Assembly (NCBI GenBank): GCA_030431335.1 | Contig: JAUIJH010000016.1 | Location: forward strand, 1 to 54,069 | Length of the DNA: 54,069 bases | From: Alphaproteobacteria bacterium | GTDB taxonomy: Bacteria; Pseudomonadota; Alphaproteobacteria; Rhizobiales; Amorphaceae | Direction of reading: 5' to 3' | In this document: piece by piece, positions 19,569 through 28,145 of the stretch | Position numbering within the stretch: the stretch's first letter is position 1 | Layout of the letters: every line of letters begins with the position of its first letter | Translations under genes and position numbers: made by a program | The notes under the pieces: model-generated | The model's database searches: none | Seen by the model: only the letters and a program-made list of their open reading frames with translations | Told to the model about the DNA's origin: nothing

Positions 19569-20753
19569 CTATTTATGGGTCCGATCAAACACCCACATCA
19601 AGCCGTCCCGCAGCTGGTCGCGCCAGTTGTGCCAGTGGTGGCCGTCCCACGAGCTTTGGAAGCGCACCGCGACGCCATGGCGCTCCAGGAAGGTGGCGAG
19701 GGCGCGGTTTTCCCCCGCGAGACCCTCCAGCTCGCCGGTGGAGACGAAGGCGCGCGTGTCCTTGAGGTCGGGCGCGCGCTTCAGCGCTTTGACGAGGCGG
19801 GCGATGCGGTGGAACACCGGATGCTCGCGCTGGCGCAGCTGCCGCTCGTCCAGAATGAACGAGCCCGATTGCAGGACGAGCCCGCCGAACACGCCCGGAA
19901 AGCGGAAGGCGGTGGCGAGCGAGGCGACGGCGCCGAGGCTGGCACCCAGGAGCACGCGCCGGGCCGGCTCGGCGGCGAGGGCGTAGCGCGCGTCGAGCGC
20001 CGGCAGCAACTCGCGCACCAGATAGCGCGCGTGGCGGCGCCCGCGCGGGTATTCGCCCATGCGGTCGCGCGTCTGCACCAGGGCGGCGACGAGGGGCGGG
20101 ATGTCGCCGGCGGCGATGAGGTTGTCCAGCGACAGCGCGAGGTCGGCATAGGTCACGAAATCGTCGCCGTCGTGGATGACGACGAGGGGGAACGGTCCCG
20201 TGCCGGTCTGCGCGGGCGGCAGGTAGACGTGCTCCTCGCGCTCCTCCTGGAAGGTGGGGCTGAAGAGGCTCACGGTCTCGATGCGGCCGGCCGGCGCGTT
20301 CTGCGGCAGCGTCCAGGCGGGGCGCTCGTAGCCGAAGGTGGTGCAGACGGAATTCTCGCCGAACGGGTCGCGCGCGAGGTTGGGATTGTGGGGGTCGAGG
20401 ATCCATTCCTCGTGGCTGTCGCGGCCGAGGGCGAGCTTGTACTCGAAGCGGCCGCCGTCCTCCACGGGCATGGACAGGAGCCACAGATCGCTCCCCGGCA
20501 CCGGCAGGAACGGCACGCGGTCGATGCCGGAGTGGATCCAGCGCACCAGCTCGACCCGCGTCGCGACGCCGCGGAAGGCGAACAGCGCGCGCCCGGGCGC
20601 CACGATGGGGAAGGCGTGACCCTCGACGAAAGCCGTGACCGCCGCTTCGGACGGCACTTCGCCGGCAAGGAGGGCGCGCACGGCCAACGGCAGGTCCGCG
20701 TCGCGCGCCAGGGCGGCACGGGTCGCGTCGTCAAGGGCGGGGGGCGTCGTCAT
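19569..20753 (-). CDS. Enterochelin-esterase-like hydrolase (Fes type, N-terminal early-set domain plus alpha/beta hydrolase)
   Basis: The 394-residue protein has the Fes layout. An N-terminal Ig-like domain (FAFRGVATRVELVRW, LWLLSMPVEDGGRFEYKLAL) is followed by an alpha/beta hydrolase of the PF00756 type with EHVYLPPAQ, PLVVIHDGDDFVTYADL, the nucleophile in LLGASLGAVASLA and a late DGHHWHNWRDQLRDGL carrying the probable catalytic histidine. The ATG at 20753 is chosen because GAGGAGA precedes it and the longer frame is composition-driven. There is no signal peptide. It sits between a YbdK-type ligase and an ATP-grasp ligase; no siderophore synthesis or uptake gene is nearby, so a siderophore role is not supported. 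More likely it acts on the ester or amide made by its neighbours. Confidence 0.85.
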   Translation of the reverse strand: MTTPPALDDATRAALARDADLPLAVRALLAGEVPSEAAVTAFVEGHAFPIVAPGRALFAFRGVATRVELVRWIHSGIDRVPFLPVPGSDLWLLSMPVEDGGRFEYKLALGRDSHEEWILDPHNPNLARDPFGENSVCTTFGYERPAWTLPQNAPAGRIETVSLFSPTFQEEREEHVYLPPAQTGTGPFPLVVIHDGDDFVTYADLALSLDNLIAAGDIPPLVAALVQTRDRMGEYPRGRRHARYLVRELLPALDARYALAAEPARRVLLGASLGAVASLATAFRFPGVFGGLVLQSGSFILDERQLRQREHPVFHRIARLVKALKRAPDLKDTRAFVSTGELEGLAGENRALATFLERHGVAVRFQSSWDGHHWHNWRDQLRDGLMWVFDRTHK

Positions 20754-20901
20754 CGACGGGTCTCCTCGAGCGGTCCGGCGTCCGCGGCGCTTCACCATGG
20801 CGGGGCGCTTCGGGCGCACGGCGGCGCTCCGTGCGGGCGGCGGAGATAGGGCGCGCCGGGACAGGATGCAACGGCCGGCTTTGGCGGGGCTGATGCCGGT
20901 A

Positions 20902-22062
20902 TCATGCGTTCCGGGCGGCCAGGGCCTCCGCCGTGGGCACCGTTTCGGCGACGAGCCAGTCCACCACCTGGACCTGCGCCTCCTCGTGGCTGGCGCCGGC
21001 GGCGATGGCGTCGTTGAAGATCCTGAGCTGGTGGTCGGCGCTGGTGCCGCGGCGCACGATGGTGCGGGCATGCTCCACTTCGGCAAGGCAGCCGAGCGCT
21101 TCCGCGTGGGGCGCGAGGAGGGCGATCATCTCCTCGATCAGCTCGGCGATGGGGACGGTCTCGCGGCGGCCGAAATCGCCCAGCTCCGCCTCGATGCCGT
21201 AGCGCTGGGCGCGCCACTTGTTCTCCAGCACGAGGATCCGCCGGTACTGGCGCCAGCGCTGGTTGTTCTTGCGCAGATAAAGCAGGAAGCCGAGCACCGA
21301 CTGGTAGAGCGCGGCGATCGTAAGGCCATCCTCGATGAACGTGCAGATGTCGCAGATCCGCAGCTCCAGCGTCGGATGGCGCGAGGAGGGGCGCACGTCC
21401 CACCAGATTTTGGAGGGATCGGTGACCATCTTGGTGGCGGCGAGGTCGTCGAGCAGCTCCTGCCAGTCGTTCCAGCTCTCGAAGGTCTCGGGCATGCCCG
21501 AGCGCGGCAGATCGCCGATGATGATGGGGCGGAACGCCTTGAGGCCGGTATCGTGCCCCTCCCAGAAGGGAGAGGAGGTGGACAGCGCCAGCAGGTGCGG
21601 CATGAAATAGCAGACTTGGCCCATCAGATCGACGCGCAGGTTCTCGTCCGAGACCCCGGCGTGCACATGCATGCCGCAGATCGACATGCGCCGGGCGAGG
21701 GTGCGGTGCTCGGCGCCGATGATGCGGTAGCGCTCCAGGTCGACGGGCTCCTGCTCGGCCCAGTGCGCCCACGGGTGGGTCGAGGCGGCGATGATTTCCA
21801 TGCCGTGCTCGCGCGCCGCATCCGAGACGCCCTGACGCAGCGCCATCAATTCGTCGCGCGCATCGGCGATGGTGGCACACACGCCGGTGCCGATTTCCAC
21901 CTGGCTCTGTAGGAATTCGTGCGTAACCTTGGGGCCCAGAATTTCCTTGCAGCGGGCCATGAACGAGGACGGCGGCCGGGCCGCGAGAGCGCGCGTTTCG
22001 GGATCGATGAGGAGATATTCCTCCTCGATCCCGAGGGTCAGCTTTTCGTCGAAGGCGGCCAT
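20902..22062 (-). CDS. Carboxylate-amine ligase, GCS2 family (YbdK-like)
   Basis: This 386-residue protein belongs to the glutamate-cysteine ligase type 2 family: LTLGIEEEYLLIDPETRAL, VEIGTGVCATIADARDELMALR, the conserved ICGMHVHAGVSDENLRVDLM, ALSTSSPFWEGHDTGLKAFRP-type segment, and WWDVRPSSRHPTLELRICD. These give the acid and Gly-x-H-V-H residues that bind Mg-ATP. YbdK-type enzymes form an amide between a carboxylate and an amine; E. coli YbdK has only weak glutamate-cysteine ligase activity, so the natural substrate is open. GGGGAGA precedes the ATG at 22062. It heads the minus-strand run with an esterase 148 bases downstream, then an ATP-grasp ligase and a second esterase, and is divergent from a glutathione S-transferase gene. 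Confidence 0.9.
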   Translation of the reverse strand: MAAFDEKLTLGIEEEYLLIDPETRALAARPPSSFMARCKEILGPKVTHEFLQSQVEIGTGVCATIADARDELMALRQGVSDAAREHGMEIIAASTHPWAHWAEQEPVDLERYRIIGAEHRTLARRMSICGMHVHAGVSDENLRVDLMGQVCYFMPHLLALSTSSPFWEGHDTGLKAFRPIIIGDLPRSGMPETFESWNDWQELLDDLAATKMVTDPSKIWWDVRPSSRHPTLELRICDICTFIEDGLTIAALYQSVLGFLLYLRKNNQRWRQYRRILVLENKWRAQRYGIEAELGDFGRRETVPIAELIEEMIALLAPHAEALGCLAEVEHARTIVRRGTSADHQLRIFNDAIAAGASHEEAQVQVVDWLVAETVPTAEALAARNA

Positions 22063-22210
22063 CGTCGTTCTCCCCGGCGCGTTCTTTGCGTAACCTTGCG
22101 GTGAGGTCGTGGATTGGGCAATGCACCCGGTGACAAATCGCGGCATGGGCCGGGCGCGGGATGTCTGCGCCAGTGCGGCGTCGCTTGCCGGCGACATTGG
22201 GGGACCAACG

Positions 22211-22822
22211 ATGGCCGAGCTGACCCTTTATACCAACCCGCGGTCGCGCGGGCGGATCGCACGCTGGATGCTGGAGGAGGTGGGCGTACCCTACGAGACG
22301 GTGGTCCTCGGCTATGGCGAGGGGATGAAGTCTCCGGAATATCTGGCGCTCAACCCGATGGGGAAGGTCCCGACGGTGCGCCACGGCGACACCGTGGTGA
22401 CGGAGTGCGCGGCCATTTGCGCCTACCTCGCCGACGCATTTCCCGCGGCGGGGCTTGCGCCGGAACCGGCCGCGCGCGGCGCCTATTATCGCTGGATGTT
22501 CTTTGCCGCGGGGCCATTGGAGTCGGCGATCCTGGCGCGCGCGCTCGGTCTCGAGCCGCCGGCCGAAAAGGCGGCTGCGGTCGGCTACGGCTCGGTGGAC
22601 CTTGCCTTCGCCACCCTGGAAAAAGTGCTGAGCGGCCGGGAATACGTGGCGGGCGACCGTTTCACCGCCGCCGACGTCTATGTCGGCGCGCAGGTGGCCT
22701 ACGGCATGATGTTCGGGCCGCTGCCCAAGCGCCCCGTCTTCGAGGCCTACGTGGCCCGGCTGCGGGAGCGCGAGGCCTACAAGCGCGCCGCAGCGATCGA
22801 CGACGCCGCGGCAGCGGCCTGA
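22211..22822 (+). CDS. Glutathione S-transferase family protein
   Basis: The 203-residue protein has a thioredoxin-fold N-terminal half (LTLYTNPRSRGRIARWMLEE, YLALNPMGKVPTVRHGDTVVTECAAICAYLAD) with the cis-proline (VPT) and the glutathione gamma-glutamyl site (TEC in place of the usual ES). The all-helical C-terminal half ends with AGDRFTAADVYVGAQVAYG, the GST N-capping box region. GGGGGA stands nine bases before the ATG at 22211; a longer frame upstream has no such site. It is the first of two plus-strand genes, followed 13 bases later by the ceramidase-like gene, and is divergent from the YbdK-type ligase. Confidence 0.92.
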   Translation: MAELTLYTNPRSRGRIARWMLEEVGVPYETVVLGYGEGMKSPEYLALNPMGKVPTVRHGDTVVTECAAICAYLADAFPAAGLAPEPAARGAYYRWMFFAAGPLESAILARALGLEPPAEKAAAVGYGSVDLAFATLEKVLSGREYVAGDRFTAADVYVGAQVAYGMMFGPLPKRPVFEAYVARLREREAYKRAAAIDDAAAAA

Positions 22823-22835
22823 GAGGCGGCGCGGG

Positions 22836-23507
22836 ATGGACTGGACCCAGCAGATCGACATCTACTGCGAGCGGCACGGGCCGGCCTTCTGGGCCGAGCC
22901 GGCCAACGCGATCAGCAACATCGCGTTCGTGCTGGTTCCGGTGGCGGGGTATCTGCTGGCGCGGCGGCGGGCGGCGGTGGATTGGCCGATCACCGCCCTC
23001 GTCGCCCTGGCGCTCCTGATCGCGCTCGCATCCTTCCTCAACCACACCGTCGCCGAGGTCTGGGCGGGCGCGGCGGACGCCGGTTCGATCCAGCTCTTCA
23101 TCGTGTTCTATTTTCTGTTCGCGATGCGCCGTTTCGCCGGCTTCGCGTGGTGGCTGGCCGGGCTCGCGACGGCCGCGTTCATGGCGTTTTCGATTGTCGG
23201 CGGGGGCGAGTTGTCATCGCTGGTCGGCGATGCGCTCAACGGCTCGGAGGGCTATCTGCCCCCGCTCGCCGCGCTGATCGTGATCGGGCTCGCCCTGGTG
23301 GCCTCGGGACGGCGGGAGGCGGGCTGGTCGCTCGCCGGCGGCGGGGTGCTGTTCGGCGTCTCGCTGTTCTTCCGCGCCATCGACATGCCGCTTTGCGCCG
23401 AGTTTCCGCTCGGCACGCACTTCATGTGGCACATCCTCAACGGGGTGCTGCTCGGCTTCCTCATCTATGCGCTGGCCGCGTTCGGGGTGCGGATCAGGGC
23501 AGCGTGA
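22836..23507 (+). CDS. Ceramidase-like membrane protein (CREST superfamily)
   Basis: This 223-residue integral membrane protein begins MDWTQQIDIYCERHGPAFWA followed by EPANAISNIAFVLVPVAGYL, the opening typical of bacterial ceramidase-domain proteins. It has about seven hydrophobic segments. Residues that would bind zinc in the alkaline-ceramidase/CREST fold are visible: a Glu-rich first loop, FLNHTVAEVWAGAADAGSIQ and a C-terminal LGTHFMWHILNGVLLG. The family hydrolyses amide bonds of membrane lipids in eukaryotes; in bacteria the substrate is generally undefined. It is probably translated with the GST gene upstream and overlaps the convergent oxidoreductase gene by 14 bases. Confidence 0.8.
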   Translation: MDWTQQIDIYCERHGPAFWAEPANAISNIAFVLVPVAGYLLARRRAAVDWPITALVALALLIALASFLNHTVAEVWAGAADAGSIQLFIVFYFLFAMRRFAGFAWWLAGLATAAFMAFSIVGGGELSSLVGDALNGSEGYLPPLAALIVIGLALVASGRREAGWSLAGGGVLFGVSLFFRAIDMPLCAEFPLGTHFMWHILNGVLLGFLIYALAAFGVRIRAA

Positions 23508-24480
23508 CCACCGTCTTGGCGTAGCCCGCGCCGCTCTCGGCGAAGGTGTGGGCGGCGGCGGTCTCGGCGAGCGGGAAGGCCTTGATCGGCGGGTGGGTGA
23601 GTTTGCCCTCCCGCATCAGCGCGGTGATCGCTTCGAGCCCCGCGCTTCGCACGGCCGGCGGCAGGATGTAGGCCTGCACGAAGTGCACCGTGACGCCTTT
23701 ATAGGCGAGCGGGTAGTAGGGCAGCACCGGCTCCGGGACGGCGGTGGACGAATAGCTCGCGATGATGCCGTTGGGCGCGATCATCGCGACGTCGGCGGCG
23801 ATGTTGGCCCCGAAATCCACCTCCACGATGCGCGGAACGCCCGCGCCGCCCGTCTCGGCGAGCACGCGCGCCACCACATCCTCGCCGTGTCGGTCGATGA
23901 CGACATGCGCGCCGGCGGCGCGGGCGAGGGTGCCGCCCTCGGCGCTGCCGACGGTCGCGACGACGCGCGCGCCGGCAAGCGCCGCGAAGGCGACCGCGTA
24001 GCGCCCCACGGCGCCGGCACCGCCCTGGACGAGGATCGTCTCCCCCTCGACCGGGCCGTCGCCCATCACGGCGAAATAGGCGGTCTGCGCCGGCACGCCG
24101 AGCGCCGCGCCCTCCTCGAAGGAGGCGCAATCGGGCAGCGGCACCGCCTGTTCGGCCGGCAGAACGGTAAACTCGGCGCAGGCGCCGTAGGGCGTCTTGC
24201 GGCCGGTGTTGTAGAGGAAGACGCGCTCGCCGATGCGCGTTTCGGGCACGCCCGCGCCGACCGCCTCGACGATGCCCGCCCCGTCCGCGTGCGGGATCAC
24301 GAAGGGGTGGTCCATCCCCATCCCGCGCCAGCCCGCCCGGCGCTTGGTATCGGACGGGTTGATGCCGGAGGCGCGCACCGCGACGCGCACCTCGCCGGCG
24401 GCCGGAGCGGGGGTCTCCACCTCGCCGATCTCGATCACCGCCGCGGCGGGGCCGGTGCGGCGGTAGAAGGCGGCGCGCAT
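23494..24480 (-). CDS. NADPH:quinone oxidoreductase (zinc-independent MDR, zeta-crystallin type)
   Basis: At 328 residues this is a medium-chain dehydrogenase/reductase without the zinc-binding cysteines. The N-terminal GroES-like domain (MRAAFYRRTGPAAAVIEIGE, VRASGINPSDTKRRAGW) precedes the Rossmann domain with ILVQGGAGAVGRYAVAFAAL, and the C-terminus matches quinone oxidoreductases (IKAFPLAETAAAHTFAESG). It should reduce quinones or enones with NADPH in the cytoplasm. The start at 24480 is the family start; nine upstream residues in the longer frame are dispensable. The gene follows the M28-like gene on the minus strand with a four-base gap, so it may be transcribed with it. Confidence 0.92.
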   Translation of the reverse strand: MRAAFYRRTGPAAAVIEIGEVETPAPAAGEVRVAVRASGINPSDTKRRAGWRGMGMDHPFVIPHADGAGIVEAVGAGVPETRIGERVFLYNTGRKTPYGACAEFTVLPAEQAVPLPDCASFEEGAALGVPAQTAYFAVMGDGPVEGETILVQGGAGAVGRYAVAFAALAGARVVATVGSAEGGTLARAAGAHVVIDRHGEDVVARVLAETGGAGVPRIVEVDFGANIAADVAMIAPNGIIASYSSTAVPEPVLPYYPLAYKGVTVHFVQAYILPPAVRSAGLEAITALMREGKLTHPPIKAFPLAETAAAHTFAESGAGYAKTVVTLP

Positions 24481-24484
24481 GGCT

Positions 24485-26206
24485 CTACGCGGCGCCGGCG
24501 CGGGCAAGCCGCTCGGCGGCCTCCTCCAGCGCCGCGATGAGGCGGTTCTGGCCCCGCACCAGCTGGGCCTTGGCGAAGCCGAGCGTATCGGGCCCGTACT
24601 GGGAGAGCCGCAGCGCCGGTTCGATGACGGGAAGCTGCGGCGTGTTGAGCGCCGGATCGTGCGTGAAGCGCTGACCGCGCACGAAGTTGATCGGCACCAG
24701 GATGCGGGCGACGGCGGTCATCGCCTCGTTGGCGGCGGCGGCGGGGATCGCGCCGCTATCGACCGCGGCATGAAACGCCTCGCACACCTTGGCGAAGGAG
24801 GCGACGGCCTCGGCGGCGGGGCCAAGGTCGAACGCCTCGCCGGCCGCCGCATCGTAGCGCGCGACGGTGGCGGCGAACTCGGCCGCCGTGGCGCGCCAGT
24901 CGATGGGCAGCACATCGGCGGACGCGAAGTGGCGAGCGGCCTCGGTGTAGAGTTCGATGTCGCGGCCGAGGACCTCGCGGTCGGCCACCTCCATCTGGTC
25001 GAACTCGGTGTGCCAGGCGATGTTGCCGCCGCAGCCGCCCACCACGTACCAGCCGTGCTTCTGCCGCGTCTCCTCGGTGATCATCGAAGAGGCGGAGAAG
25101 CACCCGGAGATACCGATGTTGGAGAAGGTGTAGTCGCTGTTGCGCTGCGGGCGCTTGCCCTTGGTCTCCTGGCCGGTGACGGTGCGCACGATCTGCTTGA
25201 CCGCGCTTTCGGTCTCGGCGGTGAGGCTGATCGAGGAGTAGTCCACCGCGTCGCGGCAGCCGGGGCTGTCGCAGTTCATGTGGACGACGCAGTTGCGGTT
25301 GAGGTCGAGCGCGAAGTGGTCGGCGAACCAGGCGCTGCCGCCGTAGCGGCCGAGCGAATGGCCGGGCCACCAGGCGAGCCGCACGCTGCGCTTGAGGCTG
25401 CCGCGCATCCCCCACAGGCGCCGCGCGACGCCCAGCATGCAGGCGTTGCCCGTGCCGTTGTCCCCCACGCCCACGTCCCACGCGTCGTGGTGGCCGTGGA
25501 TGAGCACGAACTTTTCCGGGCTCTCGGTGCCGGGAATTTCCACCACGGGCAATTTTTGCGGCGCCCAGCCGGTTTCCAGCTCCGTGACGACCGTGGCGCT
25601 GCCGCCCTCGCGGGCCATGGCGATGAGCGCGTCGCCGGAGGCGCGGTTGACGGCGGCGGACGGGATCTTGGGCAGCCGGGCGAGGTCTTCCGGCTCGGGC
25701 GTGCCCCAGATGGTGCTGACGGTGCCCCAGTGGATGCGATCCCCCGGGTTGATGGCGATGACGCCGACGGCCCCCGCCGCCTCGAGCCCGGCGGTGAAGT
25801 TGGGCAGCGCGAAGCCCTCGATGAGGCAGATCTTGCCGGCGACATCGGGCAGCGCGCTGGCGTTGTTGGGGTTGCGGTCGAGCGGGGTGCCGCCGCCCGC
25901 TTCGGGCAGATAGATCAGCGGGGCGGTGACGCCGTCCGGCCGGCTGGCGCAGAAGGCGGGCGGCTTGGCGCGGAAGGTCTCGCCGCCGGCGCGCACCTCG
26001 GCGTGGATCGGGGCGCTGAGATAAAGCTCGAACTCGTAGACGGTGACCGGCAGCCCCGCGCTTTCGAGGTGGCGCACGATGAGATCGACGCCGTCGTTCG
26101 CGTCCTGGGGCTTCTCGCGCGGCTGTGTCGAGAGCGCTTCGACGAGCGCCCACGCGGCGTCCGCGTCGCGGGCCGGATCGGCCACGCCGGTGTCGAAATT
26201 GTCCAT
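24485..26206 (-). CDS. M28-like peptidase family protein with PA-type insert, His-Ser in place of catalytic Glu-Glu (paralog 1)
   Basis: The 573-residue protein has the M28 aminopeptidase-like fold: metal ligand His/Asp in LIHGHHDAWDVGVGDNGTGN, the ligand Asp in NCDSPGCRD, and the late His in GGCGGNIAWHTEFDQMEV. A PA-like segment precedes it (GKICLIEGFALPNFTAGLEA, GAVGVIAINPGD). Where M28 enzymes normally have the catalytic and zinc-binding Glu-Glu, this protein reads WWPGHSLGRYGGSAWFADHF, with His283-Ser284. The same change is in both paralogs (26425-28143 and 35339-37087), so it is not a sequencing error. There is no signal peptide, so it is cytoplasmic. GGAG precedes the ATG at 26206; it is divergent from paralog 2 and followed closely by the oxidoreductase gene. 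The reaction is uncertain. Confidence 0.82.
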   Translation of the reverse strand: MDNFDTGVADPARDADAAWALVEALSTQPREKPQDANDGVDLIVRHLESAGLPVTVYEFELYLSAPIHAEVRAGGETFRAKPPAFCASRPDGVTAPLIYLPEAGGGTPLDRNPNNASALPDVAGKICLIEGFALPNFTAGLEAAGAVGVIAINPGDRIHWGTVSTIWGTPEPEDLARLPKIPSAAVNRASGDALIAMAREGGSATVVTELETGWAPQKLPVVEIPGTESPEKFVLIHGHHDAWDVGVGDNGTGNACMLGVARRLWGMRGSLKRSVRLAWWPGHSLGRYGGSAWFADHFALDLNRNCVVHMNCDSPGCRDAVDYSSISLTAETESAVKQIVRTVTGQETKGKRPQRNSDYTFSNIGISGCFSASSMITEETRQKHGWYVVGGCGGNIAWHTEFDQMEVADREVLGRDIELYTEAARHFASADVLPIDWRATAAEFAATVARYDAAAGEAFDLGPAAEAVASFAKVCEAFHAAVDSGAIPAAAANEAMTAVARILVPINFVRGQRFTHDPALNTPQLPVIEPALRLSQYGPDTLGFAKAQLVRGQNRLIAALEEAAERLARAGAA

Positions 26207-26424
26207 GGAGAAGCTCCGGGCTCGGTGGGTCGCGAATGGGATTGAATACCAATATTGGCACCGGGGGCAATTTCGAGGCCAAGGTTTTTCGCGCCCTCTG
26301 CGGAACGACACTTGCACGCGAACCAGCTATACAACCCTTGCGACCTTGTCGGATCCGCAGGGTGGGGCGCAATCTAGCCTCCCAACTCGCGTGCCGACCT
26401 GCCCGAACACTGGAGCTGAAGACA
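26207..26424. promoter_or_regulatory. Divergent promoter region between two M28-like genes
   Basis: The 218 bases between the divergent starts contain the perfect palindrome ccaatattgg at 26249-26258, in a locally AT-rich patch, and an AT-rich tatacaa near 26329. The palindrome is a candidate operator controlling one or both genes; exact -35/-10 boxes cannot be assigned. Confidence 0.4.
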
Positions 26425-28143
26425 ATGGATCTCGAACCGGATCTTCTCGACACCGTTTCGATCGATGCGCCGTGGGAGCTGGTCGAAGCCTTTTCGACCA
26501 CGCCGCGGTGGAAGCCGAGCGATGTGGCCAAGAGCTGCGGCATGATCGTCGAGCGGCTCAAGGCGCACGGCGTCCCGGTCACGGTGCACCGGCCCAAGCT
26601 CTATCTCAGCATCCCGTTCTCGGCGGAGGTACGCGCGGGCGGGCGCACGATGAAGGCCAAGCCCCCGGCTTACAGCACCGATTGCCGCGACGGCCTCGAG
26701 GCCGAGCTGGTCTACGTGCCGGCCGCGATCTCGCAGTCGATCTCGACCCTGTTCGACAAGAGCCAGGATCCGGAGCTGTCCTCCGCCGAGCGCATCCGCG
26801 GCAAGATCGTCATTTCGGAGGGCTTCTCGTTCCCCGGCAAGATCCTGGAGTTCGAGCAGAAGGGCGCCGTGGGCGTCATCGCCGTGAATCCCGGCAAGGA
26901 TGCGCACTGGGGCATCTGCACCTCCATCTGGGGCACGCCCGAGCTCGACGATCTGCCGCGCAAGCCCGGCATCCCCGTCGCCGCCGTGCCCAAGGCGGAC
27001 GGCGAGGCGCTGATCGCCATGGCCGAGAAGGGCGAGAAGGCGACCCTGTTCACCACCATGGAGGAGGGCTGGTACGAGCAGCCCGTCCCCGAGGTGACCA
27101 TCGAGGGCACGGACGGCACCGGCGATTTCGTGCTGCTGCACGGCCACTACGACAGCTGGGACGTCGGTGTCGGCGACAACGCGACGGGCGATGCGACGCT
27201 GCTGGAAGTGGCGCGGGTGCTGGCCGCCAAGCCCGGTGCGCTGAAGCGCGGCGTCAAGATCGTGTGGTGGCCGGGCCATTCCACGGGGCGCTACGCCGGA
27301 TCCACCTGGTATGCCGATCACTTCGCCATCGAGCTCGACGAGCATTGCGTGGCGCAGGTGAACTGCGATTCGCCCGGCTGCCGCTGGGCCTCCATGTTCA
27401 AGGACGTCTCGTGGATGTCCGAGACCGAGGGCTACTGCCAGGACGTGATCAAGGCCGTGGCCGACCTGCCGGCGGAGGGCGAGCGGCCGCACCGGGCGGG
27501 CGACTACTCGTTCAACAACATCGGCCTGTCGAGCTTCTTCATGCTGTCCTCCACGATGCCGGACGAGCTGCGCGCCGAGAAGGGCTACTACGTGGTGGGC
27601 GGCTGCGGCGGCAACATCGCCTGGCACACCGAGCACGACCTGATGGAGATCGCCGACAGGGACAACCTCCTGCGCGACATCAAGGTCTACCTCGCGGCCG
27701 TGGTGGGGATCGCCAATGCCAAGGTGCTGCCGTTCGACTGGCGGGCGACGGCGGCCGATTTCGCCGCGACCCTGGCGCGCTACCAGACGGCGGCGGGTGG
27801 GCACTTCGAGCTGACGCGCGCGAACGAGGCGCTGGCAAGCTTCGCGGCGGCGCTCGACGGTTTTTACGGCGCGCTCGACAGCCTCGCGCCGGAGCGGTCT
27901 AACGCGGTCATCATGCGTCTGGCGCGGATCCTGGTGCCGATCAATTTTACCCGCGGGCCGCGCTTCCGGCACGATCCGGCGCTGCCGATCCCGCCGCTGC
28001 CCGACCTTGCGCTCTGCACTGAGCTCGGCGGTCTCGACGAATGGTCGCGCGGGTTTGCGCAGAACCAGCTCGTGCGCGGGCAGAACCGCGTCGTGGCGGC
28101 GCTGCGCGAGGCGACCCGCCTCGTCGAAGCCGCGCGGGCCTGA
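26425..28143 (+). CDS. M28-like peptidase family protein, His-Ser variant (paralog 2)
   Basis: The 572-residue protein is closely related to paralogs 1 and 3. Metal-site residues are visible: His241 and Asp243 region (LLHGHYDSWDVGVGDNATG, with Asp251), Asp315 (AQVNCDSPGCRW) and His401 (GGCGGNIAWHTEHDLMEIAD). The usual Glu-Glu position is occupied by His285-Ser286 in WWPGHSTGRYAGSTWYADHF. A PA-like region (GKIVISEGFSFPGKILEFEQ) lies at about residues 130-150. The C-terminal 150 residues (RATAADFAATLARYQ, RILVPINFTRGPRFRHDPAL) are shared with the other two copies. GGAG lies ten bases before the ATG. The gene heads a plus-strand run of two M20 enzymes and the HyuA/HyuB pair, which suggests a role in the same catabolic route. 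Confidence 0.82.
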   Translation: MDLEPDLLDTVSIDAPWELVEAFSTTPRWKPSDVAKSCGMIVERLKAHGVPVTVHRPKLYLSIPFSAEVRAGGRTMKAKPPAYSTDCRDGLEAELVYVPAAISQSISTLFDKSQDPELSSAERIRGKIVISEGFSFPGKILEFEQKGAVGVIAVNPGKDAHWGICTSIWGTPELDDLPRKPGIPVAAVPKADGEALIAMAEKGEKATLFTTMEEGWYEQPVPEVTIEGTDGTGDFVLLHGHYDSWDVGVGDNATGDATLLEVARVLAAKPGALKRGVKIVWWPGHSTGRYAGSTWYADHFAIELDEHCVAQVNCDSPGCRWASMFKDVSWMSETEGYCQDVIKAVADLPAEGERPHRAGDYSFNNIGLSSFFMLSSTMPDELRAEKGYYVVGGCGGNIAWHTEHDLMEIADRDNLLRDIKVYLAAVVGIANAKVLPFDWRATAADFAATLARYQTAAGGHFELTRANEALASFAAALDGFYGALDSLAPERSNAVIMRLARILVPINFTRGPRFRHDPALPIPPLPDLALCTELGGLDEWSRGFAQNQLVRGQNRVVAALREATRLVEAARA

Positions 28144-28145
28144 CG

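Noticed and set aside
19569..20753. Siderophore (enterobactin) hydrolase reading of the Fes-like gene
   Set aside because: No siderophore synthesis, TonB receptor or iron ABC gene lies in the window; the neighbours are amide-forming ligases.
18108..20849. A 913-residue open frame on the plus strand opposite the esterase and ATP-grasp genes
   Set aside because: It is antisense to well-supported genes, is rich in Arg/Gly/Ala/His with no domain motif, and arises from GC-rich third-position bias.
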